Positions 18,401 to 27,224 of a stretch of DNA of 41,861 nucleotides are shown piece after piece. The translations under genes were made by a program, and so were the position numbers. Within the stretch, counting starts at the first letter, position 1. Every line of letters starts with the position of its first letter. The stretch is from the NCBI GenBank assembly GCA_947467385.1, contig CANIHJ010000006.1, forward strand, positions 1 to 41,861, written 5' to 3'. Under the pieces are notes generated by a model. It worked only from the letters and a program-made list of their open reading frames with translations, did no database searches and was not told the origin of the DNA. The DNA comes from Deltaproteobacteria bacterium (GTDB taxonomy: Bacteria > Bdellovibrionota_C > UBA2361 > OMII01).

Positions 18401-21400
18401 ACCGACGCCTCGTTGTACAGGAGGCAGCCGGCCAAGCGGTGAAAGAGATCTGCTTGGGCAGCCGTGTAAGCATGGCTGCGGAGCTCAACCTGGGCTCTGC
18501 TCCACGAGAGCTCAAATGCGCGGTTGACGTGCAGCAGCTCCTGGTAGCGCTCGATAAGGCTAACAGCCTCTCTCCGGGCTCGCGCCGCACCGCTGATGAA
18601 GACGAGCGTTTCGCTCATGCCAGGCTCTAGGCGCACCTTGCAGCCGAGAGAAACAAGGGGATCGATGCTGCTTTCGGCTGGGCGCGACTGGTGCGGTTCT
18701 CGCGAGAACACGAGCGGCTCGGCCTGGCTTCTGCCGCGACCGAGGAAGTCGGTGCGGGAGGTGTAAAACTTAACGGGAGCGTAGCTCGTCTTGAGCGTGA
18801 CACGATGGAAGAAGAAAATCTCCTGCTCGGACTCGGTGCGGGGGCGCCGCGAGCACAGAATCGAGTCAGAGTCCTTAAGCGCCTCAACGCCTATAAAAAG
18901 CTTGTTAAAGGCGGGGTGAGCTGCGTCGGCCTTGCGCGAGACGAGGACGGGCTCGATGTAGCTTACTACGTCTAGCTCACGCTCGGCATCGCCCAGGTTC
19001 GTCACGGTAATGCGGCGAAGCTCCACGTTGTCTTCCGGCGCGACGGTGATCTCGGTGTGCACGAAAACCTTATCGTCGAAGCGCTTAAACTCTGCGCGAC
19101 CAGGGCTAAAGATTGACTCGTAGGAGGCAGGCTCGGCCTTGGTGGGCTGGTAGGCGGCCGACCATGTCTTGTTCTTTTTGGCGTCGTGGATGTACACGAA
19201 CGAGCCGGCGCTCGTGGTGGTTGGATCCTCACGCCAGCGCGTGAGCATGATGCTCTTGTCGAAGCTGCTGAAGCCTCCGCCGGATGAGTCGATGACGACT
19301 GAGTACTTGCCGTTTGATAGGACGCGCACGCGGGGCGCCACGGTATGGGCTGACGTGACGACCTCAAGCCCTGGCGTCTCGGCCGGGCCCTCCTCGGTAC
19401 GCTGAATCGTGCGAAGCTCGGGCTCGTGCGGCACAATCGTTGATACACGATCGGGGAATCGTTCATGAAGCAGGAGCTCGGTTGACTTGACGAGCGGCTG
19501 CGAGTGAAAGCGGTCGCACATGATACGGTCGTTGAGGACGTTGTTGATGCTGACGAGAGACATGCCCTGGTGGTGCGCAAAGAAGGATTGCACGATGTGC
19601 TTCCCTTCGGTCGCCAGGTGGCGGCTGGAGGTGTAGTCGACTGCCTCAAAGAAGCCGTAACGCCCCCGTGCCCCCTGCGCCTCAAGAGTCCTGAGGTTGT
19701 CGGTCCCCATATCGAGGGTCGGGGCGAATGGAAGCGCTAGAAAGGTCGAGTAGGGCGAGACGACGAGGTCCTCCGAGAGGCCCCGCTTGAGGCCCAGTCC
19801 CGGCACGCCGAAGGCGCGGTACTGGTAGGTTTTTTCAAAGTCCACACCGCTGTATGCCGACTCGGAAATTCCCCACGGGACACCTTGCCGCTGCCCGTAA
19901 TGGATCTGGGCCCCAACGACAGCCCGGCCAGTCCGGCCCAGGATCGTCGTCGGATAGTCGTGCATCACGATGAATGGCATGAGGTACTCAAACATCGTGC
20001 CGCTCCACGATACGAGCGCCTTGCCGCCAGCGGTTGATGTGAGCGAGCGCCCGAGCGAGAACCAATGCTTCTGCGGCACCTCGCCACGCGCGACCGCGAG
20101 AAAGCTCACGAGCCGAGCTTCCGACGCAAGCAGATCATAGAAGCTCGCGTCCTTCTTGGCGTGCTCGGCGTTGAAGCCGATTGTGAAAAGCGCGCGACCT
20201 TCGTCATACAGGAAAGAGAAGTCCATCTCCTCGACGAGCTTGGTGACCGAGCCGTGCAGCATCGATATCGTCTGCTCGTGCTCCAGAAGAAGATCTCGCG
20301 AGTCCTCGATAAGGACAGAGAGCATTTCAAGTATCGGCTCGGCGCGCGTGCCCCTCACAGAATCGCGGCTCGGAGCGATGCGCGGATGAATCTTCTCCAT
20401 GGCTGCCATGAGCGCGACTGGGGTGAGGGGAGCCCGAGAGATCTGCTGAAAGACCTCGATGCATGAAGTCACAAGTGCATCGAATGGCTCGGCCTCTGCG
20501 TTGTGCTTGAGCTCCATGCTCCTCCCTATCGCGACGAGCTCCTGCAGCGGCGTTATCCAGCCGAGGGTGTCGGCCGAGAGGGATACCTGGTCTATGAGCC
20601 GCAGTGCCCGGTCGAAGGCGGAGCATCCCTCCGTTGCCTTGGGATCGAGCTCGTCGCGAATCTCACGGAGAATGGGCCCCTTGGAGAAGAGCGTCAGCAG
20701 CCATCCAACTGAGTCGCCTTGGTGGTGCGAGCTTAGCGTGTTCTTGAGCTCACGAACGATCGACTTTGACTGATCTGAGAGAGCCTGGTTCGTGTCAACA
20801 ATCCCCTGGAGCTTCTCAATCAGGGCAAGGCGATGGTGATGTGTGACGAGCGGCGTCGTTGAGCAGCGCTCAAGGATGGCGAGGTATGTGTAGAAGTGCC
20901 CAAGCATGTTTCCGCTGTCGACTGTCGAGATATAGCGTGGGCTCAGCGGAGAGAGATCTCGGATCGAGTACCAGTTGAAGAGGTGGCCCCGATACTTTTC
21001 CATCTTGCAGATCGTCTCAACGATGCGGCCCGATCGGCTGATGGCGTAGTTAAACGGGATAAAGCCCATGTCGTAGGCCGAGATCACGCTCAGCATCGAC
21101 AGGGAGATGTTGGTCGGAGAGGTGCGCTCGGCGACGACCTCTGCCGGGACCAGCTGCAGGTTATCTGGCATGAGGTGGTTGTACTCGTCGCGCAGGAATT
21201 CGTGGAAGAACGACCATGTGTCGAAGGCTGCAGTGAGCAGGTAGCGCCGATTCTTTTCTGAGAGCTGCGACTCAACGTGCTCTGAGGGCTTTGACACCTT
21301 TGCCGCGATGAGTGGCGAAGCCAGCCACACGAGCGCGGTTGGCACCGAGAAAAAGAGCGATGATGGATCTAGGTATGCCGCATATACCAGCGCGGCAAGC

Positions 21401-24336
21401 ACGATAGCCATCACGGGCACGAAGAGCCTGAGGTAGTCGCGATTTTCGTTGCGGGTGCGGCGCTCGGATCGCTCTGCCGGTTCCCACTCAAGCAGGTGCT
21501 TCTTGCTCACAAAAACCCGATAGAGCGTGACGCCGATGGCATGCAGCATGAGCCCGGCTTGGTGGGGAAGGAACGCGATGGCGCATGCCGAACGGATCGC
21601 GTTGCGCCACAGGTCTCTTCCGATGTCACCTAAGAAGCCGCCGAGGGAGATGCCGACGCTTGGCAGCGCAAACACGCTTGCCAGTCCGGTAAACACGGGG
21701 AAGCTGATGACGAGCGCCACAAGCACTGTCCACACGAGCGGGCCGCCTGGCAGGAAGAGCCAGCCACCCAGGAGGGCCAGCAGCGAAGCCGGCGGCAGAA
21801 GGCTGCGCCGCAGGTTGTCGAACATCTTCCAGCGCGAGAGCCACGAGAGCTGGTTCGGCTCGCGCCCCATGCGGGTCGGCACCGTGCGGCCCAGCCATGG
21901 CAGAAGCTGCCAATCGCCGCGCACCCAGCGGTGGAGCCGCTTAGAGTATGCCATGTAGCGCGAGGGGAAGTCGTCGTAGAGCTCAATGTCTGACGCAAGC
22001 GCCACTCGAGCAAAAGAGCCTTCGAAGAGGTCATGGCTGAGCAGCGCATTTTCGGGCACCCGGTTGCGCAGCACGTGTTCGAACGCGTACACGTCGTAGA
22101 TCCCCTTGCCCCAGAACGATCCCTCGCCGAAGAGGTCTTGGTACACCTCTGACACCACGTTGGTGTAGGGATCGAGGCCGGCCTGGCCGCTAAACAGCCG
22201 CGAGAAGAAGGAGTTCGTGGCCGAGGTAAGTGAGATTGTGACGCGCGGCTGAATGAAGGCGTATCCCTTGATGACGCGGTTAAGCTTCTCGTCTATGACG
22301 GGCCGATTCATGGGGTGCGAGATCGTCGCCACAAGCTTCTTTGCCACATCGCGCGAGAGCTGCGAGTCACTGTCGAGGGTTATGACGTACCGCACGCCCT
22401 TGAGCCGCGACTCGCTCCCGACCATGAAGTTGAGCGACGTCCCAGAGTCTCCGAGGAGGTAGCGGTTGAGCTCCTCAAGCTTACCGCGCTTGCGCTCCCA
22501 TGCCATCCAAACGCCCTCTGAGGGGTTCCACTGCCGCGAGCGGAAGAAGAGCGCAAACGGCTTCTCGCCGTTTCGGCTATGGCGCTCGTTGAGGATCTCT
22601 ATCTGTTCAGCGGCAACTGAGAGGATCTGCTGGTCTCCTTGTGCGTGCTCGCTGCGCGCGTCTGGGAGGTCTGCCATAAGGACGAATGTGAACGAGGAAT
22701 CGTCGTTCGCAAGGTACCGCACCTCCAGCCCGTCTATGGCCCGCTGTATCGAGGCCGTTGAGCTGAAGATGGTGTGCACAACAACGATGGTCTTGTAATC
22801 GGCCGGAACCGGCCCGTCAGAGTTAAGCTTGGGCAGCGGCTTGGGTATGACCCAGCGCGACACAAGGTACTGTACAAGGCTTGAGGCGAGCTCAGATACC
22901 GGAAGGAGCGCCACCAGTAGGGTGCAGATAAATACCCACGGGGCGAGTTCCGCCCACTCGGAGAGGAGCACGACGTATCCCACGAGCAGCACCGACACGA
23001 GCGCGATCGAGCCGAGATACGAAAGCAGTGCGTGGCTAACGAGCCACCGCTGCGCCTTAAGGTAGAGGGGCGGGGTATACTTAAGTTCTGCCTCCAAAGT
23101 ATCCCGGGCGTCCCCAATAAGGAAGTTGCCGACGTGCTTCTTGACGAGGGACTGGTCGTCCGAGCCGGGCGCATTCGCCGCAGCGCGCTGTGCGCACGCA
23201 ACCGCCGCGGCAGCAACCGCGGAGTCCGTTATCTTGAGGCGCTTAGTGATAAGCTCAACGTGGTGCCGAATGGCGTCGCGGGTAGTGAAGTCGCATCGGC
23301 TGTAGAGTCCGGCCGGATCCTTTCTTAGCTCCCGATCTGCGAGGCTCACCCCCTCGAACCAGTCGCGCCAGTTCATCTGGTCGATAGCGGTTAGTGATGT
23401 GAGGGTGTTTCCGACCGAGATTTGGCGCGCCGCTTGGTTGTGGTCCTCCGCGCGCAGGAGGTCTTCGGGATCGAGGCCGCGCTCTCGCAGCGTCTCCTCA
23501 AGAAATTGCAACGCCATGAATGCCTTGCGGCCGCGCCCGCGCAGCCGCTTCAGGAGCTCAAGCGCACCGTGCGGCAGGAAGCTCTCCCTCTCGCTCAGTT
23601 GGCGCAGGGGATCAAACATGATCTGAGTGATCTCCGTGCCCGTCCGCGAGTCGTCCCCCAACACCTCATCGACAAGGGTAAACGCGTCGCGCCGCGCAAT
23701 GAGCTCCTTTTCTGCCTCGCGCATGAGCCGCCTGAGGTTCTCAAGCAGCGCGAAGCGCAGCATAATCGGGAATGCCCACAGCTCTCCCGAAGACAGCTCA
23801 AGCTTCGTTTGGTAGGCGCTTAAAAACACGGCAGCGAGCTGGGGATCAAGCGCTGCGTCCGTGTGGACAATAAACTCAAGCGCCAGTTGATAGATGCGCG
23901 GGAATCCCTTCAGGTCTCCTTGAGTCAGCATTGGGAGCGTCTTGTAGAAGCTCCACGGGAGATACTTTTTAATCGCGGCGGCATGACGCTCTACGACGTG
24001 GTAATTGTCGAGGAGCCATTCTGAGCCGGCGGTGAGCGACTCGCCCTTGTGTGCTGCCTCCACGAGCCTAAGGTACACACGCCGCAGGGTCTCTCGGTTA
24101 TCGCGGTAGCTATAGAGGAGTCGCTTCGACCGCACTGGAGCGAAGGCTCTTGCGTGCTGCTCGGCGAGACTCATTCCAAGCTCTATTAGCGCATCGCGCG
24201 AAAGAACCTGCGCGCGCCACGGAGTGTCTGGAGTGGCTGACAGTCCTCCAGGAACTTGTATGCCCAGGAGCGATAGCGGTCCACGCAGGAGCCGGCTTCT
24301 CAGCGGCGCATTCAGAAACAGGAATACGTTCGTCAC
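15469..24336 (-). CDS. ndvB: Cyclic beta-1,2-glucan synthase, NdvB/Cgs-like
   Basis: This 2955-residue membrane enzyme resembles NdvB/ChvB, which builds and cyclises beta-1,2-glucan from UDP-glucose. Order: an N-terminal soluble region (WLLDNYHVVERH typical), membrane segments at about 433-485, a GT84 glycosyltransferase core with TLDSDSQL (about 653-660) and RLHRWVRGDWQ, more membrane segments at about 860-1010, a glycoamylase-like region (WGISESAYSGVD, SEDLVVSPYSTFLAL), and a C-terminal GH94 phosphorylase-type region with FRDQLQDSLAL, QHWWHPPTGRGVRTR and GDWNDGMNEVG. Length agrees with the family (about 2800-2900). The GTG start lacks a ribosome site, so the start is uncertain. It follows a secreted HEAT protein and two ABC transporters on the same strand. 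Confidence 0.93.
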   Translation of the reverse strand: MTNVFLFLNAPLRSRLLRGPLSLLGIQVPGGLSATPDTPWRAQVLSRDALIELGMSLAEQHARAFAPVRSKRLLYSYRDNRETLRRVYLRLVEAAHKGESLTAGSEWLLDNYHVVERHAAAIKKYLPWSFYKTLPMLTQGDLKGFPRIYQLALEFIVHTDAALDPQLAAVFLSAYQTKLELSSGELWAFPIMLRFALLENLRRLMREAEKELIARRDAFTLVDEVLGDDSRTGTEITQIMFDPLRQLSERESFLPHGALELLKRLRGRGRKAFMALQFLEETLRERGLDPEDLLRAEDHNQAARQISVGNTLTSLTAIDQMNWRDWFEGVSLADRELRKDPAGLYSRCDFTTRDAIRHHVELITKRLKITDSAVAAAAVACAQRAAANAPGSDDQSLVKKHVGNFLIGDARDTLEAELKYTPPLYLKAQRWLVSHALLSYLGSIALVSVLLVGYVVLLSEWAELAPWVFICTLLVALLPVSELASSLVQYLVSRWVIPKPLPKLNSDGPVPADYKTIVVVHTIFSSTASIQRAIDGLEVRYLANDDSSFTFVLMADLPDARSEHAQGDQQILSVAAEQIEILNERHSRNGEKPFALFFRSRQWNPSEGVWMAWERKRGKLEELNRYLLGDSGTSLNFMVGSESRLKGVRYVITLDSDSQLSRDVAKKLVATISHPMNRPVIDEKLNRVIKGYAFIQPRVTISLTSATNSFFSRLFSGQAGLDPYTNVVSEVYQDLFGEGSFWGKGIYDVYAFEHVLRNRVPENALLSHDLFEGSFARVALASDIELYDDFPSRYMAYSKRLHRWVRGDWQLLPWLGRTVPTRMGREPNQLSWLSRWKMFDNLRRSLLPPASLLALLGGWLFLPGGPLVWTVLVALVISFPVFTGLASVFALPSVGISLGGFLGDIGRDLWRNAIRSACAIAFLPHQAGLMLHAIGVTLYRVFVSKKHLLEWEPAERSERRTRNENRDYLRLFVPVMAIVLAALVYAAYLDPSSLFFSVPTALVWLASPLIAAKVSKPSEHVESQLSEKNRRYLLTAAFDTWSFFHEFLRDEYNHLMPDNLQLVPAEVVAERTSPTNISLSMLSVISAYDMGFIPFNYAISRSGRIVETICKMEKYRGHLFNWYSIRDLSPLSPRYISTVDSGNMLGHFYTYLAILERCSTTPLVTHHHRLALIEKLQGIVDTNQALSDQSKSIVRELKNTLSSHHQGDSVGWLLTLFSKGPILREIRDELDPKATEGCSAFDRALRLIDQVSLSADTLGWITPLQELVAIGRSMELKHNAEAEPFDALVTSCIEVFQQISRAPLTPVALMAAMEKIHPRIAPSRDSVRGTRAEPILEMLSVLIEDSRDLLLEHEQTISMLHGSVTKLVEEMDFSFLYDEGRALFTIGFNAEHAKKDASFYDLLASEARLVSFLAVARGEVPQKHWFSLGRSLTSTAGGKALVSWSGTMFEYLMPFIVMHDYPTTILGRTGRAVVGAQIHYGQRQGVPWGISESAYSGVDFEKTYQYRAFGVPGLGLKRGLSEDLVVSPYSTFLALPFAPTLDMGTDNLRTLEAQGARGRYGFFEAVDYTSSRHLATEGKHIVQSFFAHHQGMSLVSINNVLNDRIMCDRFHSQPLVKSTELLLHERFPDRVSTIVPHEPELRTIQRTEEGPAETPGLEVVTSAHTVAPRVRVLSNGKYSVVIDSSGGGFSSFDKSIMLTRWREDPTTTSAGSFVYIHDAKKNKTWSAAYQPTKAEPASYESIFSPGRAEFKRFDDKVFVHTEITVAPEDNVELRRITVTNLGDAERELDVVSYIEPVLVSRKADAAHPAFNKLFIGVEALKDSDSILCSRRPRTESEQEIFFFHRVTLKTSYAPVKFYTSRTDFLGRGRSQAEPLVFSREPHQSRPAESSIDPLVSLGCKVRLEPGMSETLVFISGAARARREAVSLIERYQELLHVNRAFELSWSRAQVELRSHAYTAAQADLFHRLAGCLLYNEASVRGAPEALASNRLGQSALWRFGISGDLPVVLVKISDSRQGKTVQDVLLAHHFLRERGIEFDLVILHHNPGSYMQHLAEDLDYLVRSSPAGYLLDRPGGVFLRSTSQISDIESALLETVARVVIDAAIGGLAETVKSSSFEQTTEKIAPVSRKRLPGTPAMSYPLLIPNGIGGFAPGSHHYLMPSIGAQRPPLPWSNVIANPHFGFLVTESGGGYTWSENSRENRLTAWSNDPVLDTPSEAVYVRRADSGDYWSLTPAPAGDGLTFSVEHGFGHSTFVTSNAGIESSLTLSSSTTDRVKWYSITLSNTESTEQKLDVLLYLELVLGVTREDSYRFVSSGFDRTAQALWAVNHYNNEFAGRIVTAGSSEPITSFTASRLEFLGRNGDLSRPYALEKVAAVPFFPAKAKPLKLAGKTGAGFDPCAALQVSVSLKPKEERTLTFFLAEYPNMDTMRRDVARHNSVQAQRLELQNVSEWWRGLLSATQVRTPSESFNVLMNGWLLYQTVSCRLMGRSGFYQSGGALGFRDQLQDSLALLAIHPDMVRSQILLHAAHQFVEGDVQHWWHPPTGRGVRTRISDDLLWLPYAVSRYIEATGDYTILSETVPFLQGPPLNEGQMETYFVPDLNGPSGSILDHCLRTFQITSAVGVHGMPLIGAGDWNDGMNEVGRHGKGESVWLAWFQIEVIRRFSAILEVQGNADRAAQLRAHATSLKAAVEENGWDGRWYRRAFYDDGTPIGSAESDECKIDSLAQSWAVISKAAPMTRAAQAMESAREHLVDPQARIIKLLTPPFDKTPKNPGYIKGYPPGIRENGGQYTHAAAWLIIATAQMGRGTEAFELFDLINPANLTSEPSGIGRYQAEPYVMCGDVYSEEALAGRAGWSWYTGSAGWLYQAGLEHILGLNFGPSSFTVKPCVPGSWSEFSFSYRAKNRTFNIKVTNEAGVESGVASISADGRLMPDMFIPLDDPQYKGDVTVTVRMG

Positions 24337-24487
24337 TGTGGTAGTCCGTTGGGCAGTTAATCGCTGCTGCGTTCACGTCCTGAACTTCGCAGCGCTGAAG
24401 GGCCTCGCGCAACGTGCGGACCAAGCCGCACGCCACCCGCCCCGAGCCGCGTAAGTATATACAAAGACGAGCACTTTCGTCGACCCC

Positions 24488-24540
24488 AGGGGCCGGAAAA
24501 TCGTCTAGCAGGGGCCTATAAAAGCGGCAACTTAGGGGCC
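24488..24540. repeat. Three direct AGGGGCC repeats upstream of the glucan synthase
   Basis: AGGGGCC occurs at 24488-24494, 24510-24516 and 24534-24540, with start-to-start spacings of 22 and 24 bases, about two helical turns. Read on the gene strand each is GGCCCCT. They lie between the HEAT gene stop and the glucan synthase start, about 150-205 bases upstream of the latter, and could be a regulator's operator. Confidence 0.45.
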
Positions 24541-24545
24541 AAGGA

Positions 24546-27224
24546 TTATAAATGCCCGAGGAGCTGCTCGAGCCTAACCGTCCTCAAGGTACCGAACGAG
24601 GCTGCATTCAAGTCGACCACAGCCACGGTGTTGCGCCACGGTATCGGCGGCTGAAGGGCTGAAGGGTAGTAGCGGTTAACGAGCAGCCTCTTGAGGTGAT
24701 CCTGAAGGTCCGGGGTGAGGGGATTAATCTCTAGCAGGGCGAGGACCGCAGCGTACTTTATGGCCGGTGAGCGGCTCTCCCTGAGGTTCCAAACCTTCGA
24801 CACGATCGGAACGGCTTGCGGCCCCAACGCTGCGCCCATCCTGCACGCGCCGACCACCTTGTCCTGGCTGTCGGAGTTGAGGGCGGATGCGACCTCTTCC
24901 AGCACCACCTGCGGCGGCAGGAGCCGAATAACCTCGCGCAGGGCGCGGTGGTCACCATCGTGCGCCATCGCGGTAATCGACTCCTTCACGAAATCCTTCC
25001 AGTCGTATGTTGAGTCATTGAGGCTGAGGAGGGCGCGGATGGCGGCGAGCCGCAGCTCCTCGTCGTTCTTGGCGTCAGACACCACGTTATGAAGGGCCTT
25101 CGTGACTTCGCCTGAAGTGGCATCCTTAAGCTTCGGTGAGGCGAGAAGCGCCAGGACCGCGGGGCGTGAGCCCTTAGAGAGAACTGCCACGGCAACTGAG
25201 GAGATCTCGCTGGCTGAGAGCGATGAGGCGAGCGCGTCTTCGAGCAGCCGCTCCTCAACCTCATCACTCACGCCTTTTTGGCTGAGGATTGCGGTAACGG
25301 CGTTGGTCGGCATGGTGCTGCCCTTTAGTCGCGAGTCAAGAATTTCCGACGACACGTTTTCAGGAAGCTGCCCAACACACTCATCACACCTGTCGCGGAG
25401 GAGCGCTTGGATCGAGGCGTCCACATCCTTGCGCTTGAGGAGCTTCTCAATAGCTGCGCCCCGCCGCGAGAGCTGCGCGCATCCAGGCTTCACGAGCTGA
25501 GCCGCAAGCTCGGCGGACTCTCCCTTGGTTGCAGCCCCCAGCTCTTGAAGTAAGGAGAGGAGCGAAGTCCGGGCCTCGCCTTCTGAGCGGGGTAGCGTGC
25601 GCCTCATCATCGGTACCGTTGCGGAGGCGGGGGCTTTTGCGATGACCACCTCCGCAAGCCGTCCGAGTTCAGGATCGCCGAGAAGTGCTAGGGTCGCTGT
25701 GGCCGCCCTCTGGGAGAGTGATTTTCGGCCCGCAAGGGAAGCGAGAGCCCGTCCTTGAACGGAGCGGTTGGTCTGCTGCAGTAGCTTTATGAGCTCGGTC
25801 TCGGCATCGTCTGCGCGGCTCAGAAAGCTCTCTGCTCCTGCGGTGTTGAGGCTCGCCCGGAGAGCGAGCAGCGCATACGGCAAGGCTTTCGACGACTCCT
25901 TTGAATAGCCAAGTTCGGCCAGCGCATCGACGGCTTGCTGCTGGCTTGGGGATACCGTAGAGCCCTCGATGAGGGGAGGGCTCTTGAGAGCCTGCACAAT
26001 TGCGGAGGCTGCATCGCCGCGCCGGTCTGGTGCCGACACAAGCGCCTTCAACGCCGCCCGTTGCAGCTCTTGATCATCGCTTGAGGCCAGGTCCCGCACC
26101 TTCCCCCACAGCACGCCCCTAAGCTCACCGGTGAGAAGCTTGGCGCTTGCGGAGACCAGCTCAATGGCCTGAAGCTGTTGCGCGCGATTCTGGGATGCCA
26201 GCATTGCCGGAAGGCGCTTGGCCAGGGCCGGCACGGACCTCAGCAGGCAGCGCTGCTCGGCGAGATCGAGCGAGTCAAACGAGCTGCGCTGGATGAGGGC
26301 TGGCACGAGGGCCGCCTCAGCTGTTATGCCATCGAGGATAACGCAGCTTTTCGCCAGGAGTGGCATGAAGATCTGCGACTTGGCTGGGTCGCTCGCTAGG
26401 CGGACAAAATCTGGCACGAATGACGGCAGGACATTTCGAGCCGGCAGGGGCAGCTGCCGTCCAAGGCGCTGTTGCTGCTCCTCTGGCAAGCTCACGAGCA
26501 GGTCAAGAAACGCCCGCATCCCGCGGCTGCCGTCGGGGTCCACCTCTTTGAGAAACTCGACAATTTTTGCCCCGTCGGAGCCATCAACGAGCGACAGGTG
26601 CTTCGTGACGTGCGGTAGCGTGAGCCCGACGTACTCGTGCAGGAAGTTGCGCGCCACGAGCGGCTTGTCTGATGTCAGGAGAGCTGTCACCTCCTCGATG
26701 TGCGCATCTGAGGGGCTCGTTCCGGCTCGATGAGCCTGCTCCGCAATCGAGGCGCTTGTCTCCTCAAGTGAGACGGCGATCTCGTCGCTCAGGTTCTCTC
26801 GGCTGTAAATCGAAGCGAGTTTCGGCAGTACCGGCAGGGCCGAGGCCCCGGCCAGGGCAAAGATGCGCAAGGCGCAGCGCTTGCCATGAAGCTCGCGCTT
26901 TGCGTCCATCGTCTGCCAGAGCGAGCCTGGCACAATGTCGCCGCCGATGCCCGCACCAGGAAGGATAGATTCTCCCGCAAGTGGCTTGCCCGGCAGCTGC
27001 GCGAAGGCCTCTGGGGCGCTTGGGGCCTGCGTATTGAGGGTAATAACGCGGGTCAGGAACTCGAAGAGGCTCCTCTGCTCATCGGGGGCTAGCTGGCTGA
27101 AGCGGTCCTTAGCGGCATCGCAATCCTCAAAGACAAACTCCTCCACCTTGCGCTCGGCATGGGACGGATGCGCGCCGGAGAGGGCAGCACAGATGAGTGC
27201 GATGAGCCTTATGAGTATGACCAT
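24546..27224 (-). CDS. Secreted HEAT-repeat-like protein
   Basis: The 892-residue product has a signal peptide (MVILIRLIALICAALSGA, cleavage around HAERKVEE). The long remainder is alpha-helical with recurring blocks such as LLSLLQELG, AALKALVSAPDR, AAIRALLSLND and AVLALLEINPLT, the style of HEAT/armadillo repeats. Cys pairs (DRCDECVGQ; several single Cys) suggest a periplasmic, disulfide-bearing solenoid. Its start overlaps the end of the upstream ABC transporter gene by 16 bases and has AGGGGAT seven bases before the ATG, so it is co-transcribed. A scaffolding or transport-accessory role in glucan export is inference from position; no specific family is recognised. Confidence 0.7.
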   Translation of the reverse strand: MVILIRLIALICAALSGAHPSHAERKVEEFVFEDCDAAKDRFSQLAPDEQRSLFEFLTRVITLNTQAPSAPEAFAQLPGKPLAGESILPGAGIGGDIVPGSLWQTMDAKRELHGKRCALRIFALAGASALPVLPKLASIYSRENLSDEIAVSLEETSASIAEQAHRAGTSPSDAHIEEVTALLTSDKPLVARNFLHEYVGLTLPHVTKHLSLVDGSDGAKIVEFLKEVDPDGSRGMRAFLDLLVSLPEEQQQRLGRQLPLPARNVLPSFVPDFVRLASDPAKSQIFMPLLAKSCVILDGITAEAALVPALIQRSSFDSLDLAEQRCLLRSVPALAKRLPAMLASQNRAQQLQAIELVSASAKLLTGELRGVLWGKVRDLASSDDQELQRAALKALVSAPDRRGDAASAIVQALKSPPLIEGSTVSPSQQQAVDALAELGYSKESSKALPYALLALRASLNTAGAESFLSRADDAETELIKLLQQTNRSVQGRALASLAGRKSLSQRAATATLALLGDPELGRLAEVVIAKAPASATVPMMRRTLPRSEGEARTSLLSLLQELGAATKGESAELAAQLVKPGCAQLSRRGAAIEKLLKRKDVDASIQALLRDRCDECVGQLPENVSSEILDSRLKGSTMPTNAVTAILSQKGVSDEVEERLLEDALASSLSASEISSVAVAVLSKGSRPAVLALLASPKLKDATSGEVTKALHNVVSDAKNDEELRLAAIRALLSLNDSTYDWKDFVKESITAMAHDGDHRALREVIRLLPPQVVLEEVASALNSDSQDKVVGACRMGAALGPQAVPIVSKVWNLRESRSPAIKYAAVLALLEINPLTPDLQDHLKRLLVNRYYPSALQPPIPWRNTVAVVDLNAASFGTLRTVRLEQLLGHL

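Noticed and set aside
15900-23900. Many long ORFs on the opposite strand and other frames of the glucan synthase gene
   Set aside because: They are overlap shadows of a GC-rich coding frame whose product has clear family motifs; their own translations are low-complexity Arg/Ser/Pro.
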